DNA of 64,000 nucleotides from assembly GCA_029216955.1 (NCBI GenBank), contig JANAVB010015600.1:35661997-35725996 (forward strand), in the 5' to 3' direction. Both the position numbers and the translations under genes were made by a program. The notes beneath the pieces are model-generated. The model saw nothing but the letters and a program-made list of their open reading frames with translations. It did no database searches and was not told the DNA's origin. The stretch comes from Iris pallida (Eukaryota > Streptophyta > Magnoliopsida > Asparagales > Iridaceae). Every line of letters starts with the position of its first letter. Within the stretch, counting starts at the first letter, position 1. Below, one piece after another: positions 20,504 to 30,655 of the stretch.

Positions 20504-21710
20504 TTGAGACATAAGTTGGTTTTCCAAGTTTAGAGTAGATATTTTTTCTTTGGACTAGGAATTTCACCTTAGTGGCTGCTTTGTCTGATCTCAGATTATC
20601 TTTTTCCATGTTCCTGATTCCAGTAGGTTATCACCTAAAATATCAAAGCCTAGATAAGGTCTTTCAGAATAATAAACATGGGAAAAGGGGTTCTAACTTG
20701 TGTAGTAAGTGACTAGTTCCTTTTGTATTTCAATGTTTAAAGGCATAACCTCTGCTCTTCTTGGACAACTATTTTGAACAATGCTGGAATTTTTTTTTTA
20801 CACTTATACACACTTCGTTTTTCAGTAACTTAATAGCAAGGTATGAAGTATCAACCTTTTCTTCTGAAATTGATACCGAAACCAAGTTTTTGAACCTTGC
20901 TTCATTGTCGAAAGCTACTTTCTTTTTTGACATGCCTAACCATCCTTTTGTTGGTAAAACGAGACTGTCAAGCACCAAGGTAAACAGTAATGACGATTAT
21001 ATTATCACTTAAAGACGATGTCTTTCCATGTTTACTAATTATTGTGATGAAGAGTAATTTACATTTTAACGGAAAAGTCACCCATGGTTTAATGGTTTGG
21101 CTGAACACAAAGGACAATGTTGTATTAATTGCATTTAATTCAGTAAAAGCATAAGCATTTATAATTTTATTAATTACTTCTGAATCTTCTTCTACTCACC
21201 GTAAAAGGAAAGATTAAAAAAAGGACAACATTGGTAAAGGAACACTCTTTTTGCTTGAAGATTTGGTGGAAATATTGCCTTGGATTAGTTAATGTTAAAT
21301 TTACCATTCACGAAAATTGACTACATAGGGAGCATAGCCACTCGAAATTAATGTGGCTCACATTTGCTCACCTCCCTGTACCTCAATATCATGCATATAG
21401 ATTTCAAAGCATCCATTACCTGTGAGTTTGGTAATAGTGGTACTTGTTGGTTGTTGACCATATACTATGATATATTAAATTATCTGTTATATGTGATTTC
21501 ATGATGCTTATTAGAATATTGGTTAATTGAGCATATCACTCTGATACACTGGCACTACTTCTGTTACTCTTAATCTTTCTACTTTTAATTTATTTTGTTT
21601 TGCCAAGGCTCTGGAAGTGCTCCTGCACTTTCAATTTTTGTAACCTTATTGGATTTTTTTAAATCCTTATGTAATTTTACTGTTCTCTCAATTGCTTGAG
21701 TTAATATGTA
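20504..21710 (+). other. PAT1 intron right of Element E
   Basis: No gene seen. T-rich intron sequence; the open frame at 20761-21012 has no recognisable domain. Confidence 0.6.
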
Positions 21711-21915
21711 CAAAAGTGTGACGTTTTGGTCTAAGGCCAAAACATTAGTAAGGGAGGGGAGTGGACGTGGGCTCGAATCCCAGCCCGGGCAATAGTTAAA
21801 TGGGAGGGAATCTTGGTGCTAGTAGCCCAAGATACCGGTCATTAATGACTGGCTCTATCTCAATAAAAAAAGAGCTACCAAATCATCAAAAGTGTGACAT
21901 TTTGGTCTAGGCCAA
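21711..21915 (+). mobile_element. Candidate tRNA-derived SINE with long TSD
   Basis: The core at 21741-21886 contains GGGCTCGAATCCCAG, a good match to the RNA polymerase III B box (GGTTCGANNCC), and ends in TATCTCAATAAAAAAAG. A near-perfect direct repeat of about 29 bp (starting CAAAAGTGTGAC, 21711-21740 and 21887-21915) flanks it, with one substitution and one indel. B box, A-rich tail and TSD together indicate a SINE. The A box is not clear. Confidence 0.6.
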
Positions 21916-22376
21916 CTAGAGCAACTGATATCTCAAACATGCTCTTTTATGTTGTTTTATGATCACTAGATAGTTACATATACACAATTATAATTCCACA
22001 AAACATCATTTTCGGGATTGATATATCACTGAACGTTTTACTTCCCTACCAATTCCTCATATATTAAAGCAAGAAGCACACTAAACAACACCTGGAATTA
22101 TCTTGTCTTCTATTTGATCATTATTATAGGTTTTCATTCTCTTTGTTAACCTTTATGTTTCTTAAATTCATCAAATGTGAAATGATCATATGAAACAAAA
22201 CTGTTATATAGTCTGTGTTTCTCTCTGTTAGCTGATTTTTTACTTAGCAGGATTCCTGATGATATGCTTGATTTCCATTCCTATCTTTGGCTTTATTTCT
22301 TCCCTTGATACTACAAAAACGTGCTGGTAATTTATTACAAAATTTATATTTCTCCTTCTCAATGTTCTCTTTTTAG

Positions 22377-24457
22377 GTTCTTCCTCAGCAGACTGGACAC
22401 AGGAGGCCGACTTTTCAAATTGGTTGGATCAGCAGATATTAGATGCTGAAAATGTCCAGGATGGTAAGCGATGGTGGTCACAACCACATACATCTTCAAC
22501 TCGGTTTGCAGAATCAAAACTGCTGCACAGAACTTCATCATACCCTCAGCCACAACCGCAACAACTACACTCAAGTGAGCCAGCTCTTCTGCCCAAGTCT
22601 TCTTTCACTTCGCTTCCTCTACCTGGTGTCCGACCTCAGGTTTTATCACGTCATTCAAGCATTCCATCTATTAGTACTGGATTCCAGATCTCTCTCTCTT
22701 CGCCAAATATTTTGCCCTTTTCTCCTCGGCTACAATTAGCAGGACTGCCGGATGGGCTGCATTATAGTGGCAATATGTCTCAGTTTACTCTTTCTGGCTT
22801 CCCAATTAATAACAGGCCACAGAACCACTGGATGAACCAAGGTAGCTTATTGTCAGGAGACGATCCCCATTTGCTACCTAACTTGTTACAAAAACACTTA
22901 TCTCTTCCAAATGGGTTATTGTCATCACAATTTTTGACCCAGCAGCAGCAGAGACGACAGCTTCAGGCATCAATGTCCCATTTTTCACACTTGCACCCTC
23001 AACATTTTAACTCCTACCCCTCACACCAGCAGATGCTGAGCAAGTTTGATGTTCTTGAGATGGCTGACCAGAGAGACCAAAGAGGGAAAAGTTCTCAAAA
23101 AGGAAGACAGGGTCGTAGATATTCTCAACATAATTCGGAATCTAGCAGCCAGAAGAGTGAAACACTTCCGCAGTTCAGATCCAAGTACATGTCAGCAGAA
23201 GAAATAGAAAGCATTTTGAGGATGCAGCATGCTGCAACTCACAGTAATGATCCATACATAGATGACTACTATCACCAGGCTGCTTTATCAAAAAAGTCTA
23301 GTGGAACAAGGACGAAGCACCATTTTCGTCCTACTTTTATCAGGGATTTGCCTTCTCGCTCCCGTGGTAGTAACGACACCCATGCTTATCTTCAGGTTGA
23401 TGCTCTTGGGAGGGTTCCATTTTCTTCTATTCGCAGGCCCCGGCCCCTACTTGAAGTTGATCGACCATCTGCATTTGGTGACGGTATCCATGAACAGAAG
23501 TCCACTGTGAAGCCACTTGAGCAAGAGCCGATGTTGGCAGCTAGAATTGCAATTGAAGATGGAGTCTGCCTTCTTCTTGATGTAGATGACATTGACCGGA
23601 TGCTACAATCTAGCCAGACACAAGATGGTGGTTCCCAACTAAGACGGAAGCGTCAGGTCCTTCTGGAAGGGCTTGCAGCATCACTTCAGCTTGTTGATCC
23701 ACTTGGCATGGGTAAAGCTGGTCATTCTGTTGGGCTTGCTCTGAAAGATGATATCGTGTTTCTTCGCCTTGTCTCCCTCCCCAAGGGCCGAAAGCTGCTC
23801 TCACGCTACCTTCAGCTTCTCTATCCTGGAAACGAGCTCACTCGGATAGTCTGCATGGCCATTTTCCGTCACTTGAGATTTTTATTTGGCAGTCTTCCTT
23901 CTGATTATGCTGCAGCTGAGACGACAACCAATCTTGCAAGGATTGTCTCTACACGTGTTTGTGAAATGGACCTTAGTTCACTCAGTGCTTGCCTTGCTGC
24001 TGTTGTTTGTTCATCAGAACAACCGCCCCTTCGCCCCCTTGGAAGTTCTGCTGGAGATGGCGCCTCTATAATCACAAAAGCAGTCCTAGAGAGAGCAACA
24101 TATCTTCTTACTGACCCGCATGCAACCAGCAGCTACAGCATGCCCAACAGAGCTTTATGGCAGGCATCGTTTGATGCATTTTTTGGGCTTCTAACTAAGT
24201 ACTGCCTGAGTAAATATGACAGTATAATGCAGTCACTGTTCATACAAACACCTAGTGCTGCTGACATTGGAACTGAAGCAACTAGAGCTGTTAGCAGGGA
24301 GATGCCAGTTGAGCTGCTGAGAGCAAGCCTTCCTCATACAAATGATTACCAACGCAAACAATTACTTGATTTTGCTCAGAGATCAATGCCCAATACTGGA
24401 TATCGTGCTTATGGAGGTAGCAATGTACCTATAACATCTGAATTGGTGCCTGGTTAA
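22377..24457 (+). CDS. PAT1: PAT1 homologue, large 3' coding exon
   Basis: The exon starts after TTTTTAG (acceptor at 22376), not at a start codon; its first two bases complete a serine codon with the 10410 exon. It encodes [19 protein letters not shown] and then about 675 further residues to a TAA at 24455-24457. With the small exon, 716 residues are visible, against just under 800 in Arabidopsis PAT1, so little more than the N terminus is missing. The N-terminal half is rich in S, P, Q and H. A conserved [20 protein letters not shown] block lies near 23190-23250. The C-terminal PatC-type helical region runs from about 23530 ([20 protein letters not shown]) through [16 protein letters not shown] and [18 protein letters not shown]. 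The role is recruiting decapping factors and Lsm1-7 to deadenylated mRNA. Confidence 0.95.
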
Positions 24458-25141
24458 TGCACTTAAAAGGGTAGTTTTAAGTGGCATGATAGATAACTGC
24501 AAGTGATACATTCTCTACGTACTATGTGGTGACACTGCACGAATAGATGTTCATCACCCCCAGCCCCTTCCACCACCACCAGACAATAAATTATCCTAAT
24601 GCCATATGGAACATAAGTACAGGTCTGAGCATCTGTAGAAGTCTAGTAAAGTGCTCATACATTCCTCTCAAATCCTTACGTTGTTTATATTTCGACTGGA
24701 GGGTTGCTCTGGGGACTTAGCAGTTGGTGGCTGTGTGTATTTTTTCTAGAATCTTTGTGGGAGTTGGAACTGGAGGTTGTTCTTCCGGGGAGCGTAGTTT
24801 TGGTGCTCCGTATTGGAACTCTCAGATGATTGGAGTAGGGGTAGAAATCTGTACAGGTTCTCTTGTTGGGAAGCCTTGCTTTTCCTCCGTTATTTGAAGG
24901 AGATGGGAAATGTATGCAACACAGCTTCATGTTATGCTCTCGGTTTGTTGAGGGAGCTTATAGCATATCTCATAGGACTTGTGGTTATATACAGTTTAGT
25001 ATGCATAAGGTTGTTTCTTGCTGTCCTTTATTAGTTTGTCAATCTTGAATGTGATACATAGCCTGTAAACTTGATATAGCTGCAAATTCATTCAGCTCTT
25101 AATTCGGCATTATGGGGCCACCTGTAGTGCTTAAAGTTTGT
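24458..25141 (+). other. PAT1 3' untranslated region and flank
   Basis: No further reading frame. A possible poly(A) signal, AATAAA, is near 24585, and T-rich sequence continues beyond. The actual mRNA end cannot be fixed from sequence alone. Confidence 0.5.
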
Positions 25142-25249
25142 ACATTTCTATTCTGATTGCTACGAGTGTTACTTGATGAATACATGTTTATTCACACATT
25201 TCTATTCTGATTGCTATGAGGATTAGTTGATGAACACATGTTTATTCAC
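25142..25249. repeat. Tandem duplication, 2 x 54 bp
   Basis: Units 25142-25195 and 25196-25249 both run ACATTTCTATTCTGATTGCT...TGTTTATTCAC with a handful of mismatches. Confidence 0.9.
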
Positions 25250-27122
25250 GTTAATGCACCTCTTAGTGGGTTTACATATTATGATACAAGGAGTCGAATG
25301 TGTTCCGGGACACCGAAACAGGAGCTGACAAATTATTTAAATATGAACATGCATGGTGCCATGACTCCTTGTGTTTTGTTGCTTGTGCTGTTTGTAGTGT
25401 TTGGATAAATATGGTAGGTGTATTGATGACTGCCATCGTTTTTTGCATTCAACTAATTCTTGTACACTACAATTTCCCCATTTGCAGTAATTTTATTTGT
25501 TGTATAGGGGTTGGATTGGAGATGGCATGTCTTCATCTCCGTCTTTGCAAGACTATACTTTTTTTTTTTTTCCTGCTATTGCAGTTCTGTATGATTCTTA
25601 TATTTGGATAAAAGCATCCCTCATATCCTATAGTTCTACAATTTTGGACTCTGGTCCACGAATTCCATCAGTGGATGAGAAGTTTGCGGTAGGTACTCCT
25701 TCCTGTCCTATTTCAATTTCTAGTACCTGAACAATTAGTTTCCTTGATTTACTACTTTTTTTGCTGATTCTATTGTGGATGAGAAGTTTATTTCCTGATA
25801 TTCGGGGATGATTAGTTGACTAACATGATCAGTCTTCATTTCCCCGTTGGTTATCAGGTAGGGCATTCCAGTCCGAGAGCGACCGTTGCTGCTCCAAACA
25901 CTCCAAATGGGCATCTCTGACCTCACTTGACACGACGCTCCGCTCCAGGTATCATATCATATGTCTTCATATTCATAAAGTCGTACGCAGTTTTTAAGTT
26001 CAAAAATGCAGAAAGCAACTGTGTTTTTAAAACGCTCAACTCGTTTGTTGTTTATCCGTGAAAATGAGTCAGAGCGGAGTATTCTTGTTGAATGTCTCTA
26101 AGTCCAAACTTGCTTGCTCTGCTGTTGCATATGTTTCTTAATTGTGTTTTCTTTACTTTTGAGATTACTTAATTACTTCCCAATGGGAATGGAATCTAGT
26201 TTCTTATGAAAGAGTGGGAGTGTTGATAGTTTCTTTGGACTTGGGCTGCACATGCAATTCCAACTTCTGAACACGTAATATTCTCCCAATTGATCACAGG
26301 CTGTCAGTAGCACCCACACCCACACACCCACACCCACACACACTTTTTTTTTCCTTTCCATTAACAACTGCTAATGATTGTCAAGAAGACTGCAATTTCT
26401 TAATGTGTACCGTACATTACCACAACTGCAGCAGCTGCAGCTATATTTCGAATGTCACACAAACAGCTTAGGGCGTCGGTAGAATGACAATAAACTAATG
26501 GATTAGGAATTGTGCAACATCAGCTGTGTTAGGTGCAAAGTTTTTTTTTTTTTTTCCTTCTAATATGGCTCTTGTCCCTTCCCTTCTAGATTTAAGGACA
26601 GCCCCTACAGGCATAGGTTGGCCCACTACGTTCCAAACTTCAATCTTCCTAGGTGGACGCAAGCGTTGGTCGTGGTCGTTGCTGTGGCGGGGGAGGGACA
26701 AAAGAGTTTCTTCGAGTTCGAAAAACATTCTGCTTTCTTAGCGAGGATATGTGTCTATGTTACATAAGAATATGCAAAACGTATACGATATTTGATGATA
26801 AATGAGATGCATGCCGAGGTTTTAAAGGTCAATAGTGTACTTTAAGAAATCCCATAAGCTTGTTTGTTGGGATTATAATTCTTCCCAATAATTAAGCACA
26901 CTGGAGTCTAGATGTAGAAGGTCACGCCTTGTCCTTTTGACAAGCATTAGAGTTGAGACTTGAGAAAGATAGCCCATGTGGTACTAGTACCTTTGCAAAA
27001 ATGCTACGCACCCCACACTATCTTACAAAAAATTGTTTTTAAAAACTCTCGTGGGTGTGACAAAGTGTAGCCTCTGAAACTATGGATTACTGGAGTAAAA
27101 TGAACCTGATTGTGCTAAGGAA
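25250..27122. other. Intergenic DNA, no gene seen
   Basis: AT-rich sequence with only short open frames lacking domains. It holds a CACACC-type simple repeat at about 26308-26342, and T-runs near 25559-25571 and 26539-26555. Confidence 0.5.
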
Positions 27123-27525
27123 AATACTTGGGTTGGGTTTTGGGATTGCTTTATCATGGCTGCTAAAAGCAGTTCTAGAAGCTGTTTAGTAGCAACTTAT
27201 CAAAAAAAAAGTTTGAAAAATTAGTTCAGCTTTGGGATAGTTTTTGAAAGCAAAGAGGTGGTTATCAAAGTTATTTCTACTGTCACTTTTAAAAAAATTG
27301 CGGTTAGTTCCAAATCAAGTCTTAGGTTCGATTTGACATTGCTCATCTGGCTGCTTCTGCTTAATTTCTTTAAAAAAAACAGTGCCATAATTTTTTGGTA
27401 ACAACTTTTTGAAAAATCAGTTTAACTTTGATATACCTTTTGAAAGCAACTGGAAAGTTGTTGTCAAAAGTTATTTCTGCTACTGTTTTTTGAAAAGCAA
27501 TAACAATCACAAATTGGACCTTACA
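27123..27525. repeat. Diverged direct duplication, two units of about 190 bp
   Basis: Both units share, in order, a TTGG/TTCG...GGCTGCT segment, a TTTTTGAAAAATnAGTTnA segment, GAAAGCAA and GTTATTTCTnCTNCTGT (for example 27220-27290 and 27405-27490). This resembles a tandem pair of short MITE-like repeats; no TSD was found. Confidence 0.45.
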
Positions 27526-27528
27526 TAG

Positions 27529-28030
27529 GGGTTAGCGTAATCTGGTTTCAACCGAACTAAAATAGTCAAAATCAAATAAATCGAAATTCTAAAATTCTAA
27601 AATTCTAAAACCGAAATCGAAGAGAAATGATTTGGTTTGTTCAGTTGGACTATATTTATTGTTTAATGGGTCAGGTACAAAGTTGGGATTGTGATTAAAT
27701 TATATTAAAATTTTATAATTTTTATACATATATTTGTTGTATTTCAAAGTTCGGTCCAAATTTCGACTAGTTGTTAAATTAACAATGTTTAGTTTTAAAA
27801 TACATACATAGAATTGTTTATTTTTAAAATATACACATTTCAATCATAAAATATAATTTAAGGCTTTAATATATAAGTCTTAGTCGGATTCAGTTTTGGA
27901 CCGAAAAATAATCGAAACCAAAATCGAATAAAAATATTTAATATTTTCCAAAATAGAACTGAACCACCAGAATCGAATATCTTATTCTGTTGGATTCTCG
28001 GTCCAAAATTTAATAATGCTCACCCCTAGC
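27529..28030. mobile_element. Candidate hAT-type MITE with CCGAAA/TCGGT-rich ends
   Basis: The left end GGGGTTAGCGTAATC and the complement of the right end GGGGTGAGCATTATTAA resemble each other. The interior carries ACCGAAATCGAA and its complement TTCGGTCC, a composition common in plant hAT MITEs that begin GGGGTGAGCA. The TSD is not convincing. Confidence 0.5.
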
Positions 28031-28097
28031 CTTACCTGATTCATCTGTGTTCATTCTCATGCAAAGGGATGCATGATGACGGCATGACATTACTTAC

Positions 28098-28342
28098 GGT
28101 TATTTATAAAGGCACATCATTTTTGATCGGGACACATCAATCCAGGATCGCCATAATTTTTGACAGTCCTAAATACATTCAGGACTGCCAGAAATTGTGG
28201 CAGTCCTGAATTTGCACTTACTGTACACAGGACTGTCATTATTTCTGACAGTTCTATCAGTTCTAGGACTGCCAAAAATTTGAACAGTCCTGGATAATGT
28301 GTCCTGATAAAAAATTAATGTGCCCTTATAAATAAAATAACC
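28098..28342. mobile_element. Foldback MITE (245 bp) with serial hairpins
   Basis: Long imperfect TIRs of about 50 bp (GGTTATTTATAAAGGCACAT and the complement of the right end, GGTTATTTTATTTATAAGGG) are flanked by TTACTTAC (28090-28097 and 28343-28350). The interior is a chain of smaller inverted repeats of CAGTCCT/AGGACTG, so almost the whole element can fold. No coding capacity. Confidence 0.85.
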
Positions 28343-28350
28343 TTACTTAC

Positions 28351-28984
28351 TAACATATCTGATAGAAACAATAACTTAAAGACATAAGAAATCACACCAT
28401 TAACTCTCGTCACGCCAATTGTAGCAAGGATATATGAAATGACACAAATATTTATTTATTTCTCAAACCTAACTGTGAGCCTGTGACAGATGCATCCAAT
28501 ATTTTACCGCTTCCAAGAGTCCGTTGTAAATACATGTAGGACCAGACAATGACAGAACGATACATACGTGTCCCATGAAACGCCCAAGCCGACGTACGTA
28601 TCATTATTATCGTAGTCAGAATTTTGTGGGTCAACAGAGTAGTTTTGGGTTAAAGTGCCCCTGTGCCAAACGAGAGTCCAAAGTGCACATTTTTTTTCTC
28701 TCTTTTTTCAAATTTAGGTATCCGTTGAGAAAAGTCCAACGGACGGCAACAGCGCACCACAGAGCTCGGATGGAATTTTCCTTTATGTTTCAACTACTCC
28801 ACTTGCAATTTACAAAAGAAGAAGCAAAGGAAGAGAAATATCAAAGCTATCCTTCTTTTGCATATAAGTCCCTTTTATCTCTCTTTATTTTCATTTATTT
28901 TCTTTAGAATACCATGTATCACAAGAATTATAGTTTACAACAATAGGTTGAAGATTGCTTATCATATACCTATTTCTACTCTCT
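28351..28984. other. Intergenic DNA, no gene seen
   Basis: Only short open frames without recognisable domains. Confidence 0.5.
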
Positions 28985-28993
28985 CTTTTTATA

Positions 28994-29213
28994 GGAAAAT
29001 GCTAAGTTTACTATCAAATTTTTACAACATTCTTACAACTACTCTCTCCCATCCCTTACACATGGGTCCCACCGGGTCCCACCACCACTCTCACCCCCCC
29101 TGCTACATGGGCTCCACCCGGCCCCACCATTTTTTCCCCTCCTCCAATCGAAGTCCGACACGTGTCCGGTTGTAGGGGAGTTGTAAATTTTGGTTGTAGC
29201 CATAGCAAAGCTC
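28994..29213. mobile_element. Mutator-like MITE (220 bp)
   Basis: Ends GGAAAATGCTAAGTTTACTA and the complement of the right end GAGCTTTGCTATGGCTACAA are imperfect TIRs, each followed by AAATTTTTACAAC-like sequence. A perfect 9-bp TSD, CTTTTTATA (28985-28993 and 29214-29222), is the length expected for Mutator-like elements. The interior is rich in CCCACC. Confidence 0.75.
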
Positions 29214-29222
29214 CTTTTTATA

Positions 29223-29364
29223 AGAACACTGCTATGTTGTCCATCGACTTTTGGTCCGCTGCTGGTTCGCAGTCCACATAGTAGTCGGCGATTGGGAGGG
29301 AGGGGGGGGCGGTTCTGGAGTGGGTCCAGTTATATCACGGGTGGAGAAAAGCGAAGCGAATGAA

Positions 29365-29397
<33 letters not shown>

Positions 29398-29756
29398 GGG
29401 GGACGTTGGCTGCGGGTACCGTGCAGACCAATAACCTTTTTATTTTTCTAAATCAAACCAAATACATTGTTGGTAATAATAGCTCAGTAGATTTTTTTTG
29501 AAAAATTAATTCAAATTTTGGAATAACTTTGGAAATCGTCTATGAGAAATTTTCTAGATCCGAGTACCATACGTTTATATGAACCCATTTATCTTCTTAA
29601 GATCCATCATTCGGATCATTCAACCAATTAAGCTGGTAGTTTCATTGATGGCCTAAAAATATTTTCTTTTCACCTTTTTCTTCCGTCCTTCACCCTCCCT
29701 TATTTTTATTCCACCTTGACACTGATTCATCCTCATACTCTATCTTACTTTCCCTT
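29223..29756. other. Intergenic DNA with a 31-base poly-G run
   Basis: No gene. A homopolymer G run spans 29365-29395, so base accuracy here may be low. The right end is the 5' flank of Element F. Confidence 0.6.
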
Positions 29757-29761
29757 CTGCT

Positions 29762-30586
29762 TGTTGGAGTGGGTGGGGTTCCCAACCTATGTGGAGAAGA
29801 CCCCGGAGTGCGACGAGCGCCGTTCGTGTATCGAAGAAGCTCGGGAAGTAGGCGACGCGGAGTCGCTACTGCTGCTGCTGCTCCTGAAGGAGTTTCTGGC
29901 CTGGGCCTGCCGAGTTCGGCCCGAACTCGGTCCCAGAACTCGGTCCCAGGCCGAGTTCTGGCCGAACTCGGTCTGGCTCCTCCAGGGTTTGGCGAGTAGG
30001 TGCTGGATGCTCGACACAGAGTTCTGGCCGAACTCTGTGTCGTCGGGGCTGAAGCGGGATTTTGGATGACTTTTCATCACTGGATCTAATCCAACGGTCC
30101 AGGTTTGCTGCGGGATTAGGGAGTTAAGTTGAGTTTTCCCAACCCTAATTCATTGTGCAACATCGCAAACGTAACACAACTTGGGGAGAGGAAGGAGGCA
30201 AGAGTGCCATTACAACTTCGGAGAAGAAGACGGAGGATTGAAGGTCGCTATTCGAAGGAGATCGTGTTCGGGTAATCTCTACTCGTCGTTCTCGCTCTTC
30301 GTAGCCTTGTAATCATTGTTCTTATCTCTGGGTGTTGTGGGGATCCGATTTGGATCGGGAGGAGTTTGTAGAGGGTGTAATTCTTCTATTCCATTAGTGG
30401 AGGCTTCTCAGGGTTGGACTCCGATCGTCCCGTGGTTTTTCCCGCAAGGGTTTTCCACGTCAAAAATTCTCTGTGTCTGCGTGGATTGTTTTGTGTGTTT
30501 GTTTTTGGGTTCGTGCGTTGTATTGCTCGGTCCTCTCGCAGGTACTCTCCGGTTTGGGGAAAAGTTTTCGCGTTTCTTTCCCAACA
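29762..30586 (+). repeat. 5' LTR of Element F
   Basis: TGTTGGAGTGGG...TTCCCAACA. It contains a dense set of inverted repeats of CCGAGTTCGG/CCGAACTCGG near 29905-29975 and ACAGAGTTCTGGCCGAACTC near 30015-30040, able to fold as hairpins. Confidence 0.95.
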
Positions 30587-30655
30587 GAGTGGTATCAGAG
30601 CCAGGTTCTGGAATTCAGAAGGGTGTCAGGAGTTGACAGAAACCAGAGAGGAGAG

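Noticed and set aside
22424..22426. TTG at this position as the start of the PAT1 protein
   Set aside because: The frame stays open to a splice acceptor at 22376 and joins in phase to the 10410 exon, with family-like sequence (SSSADWTQ) on both sides of the TTG.
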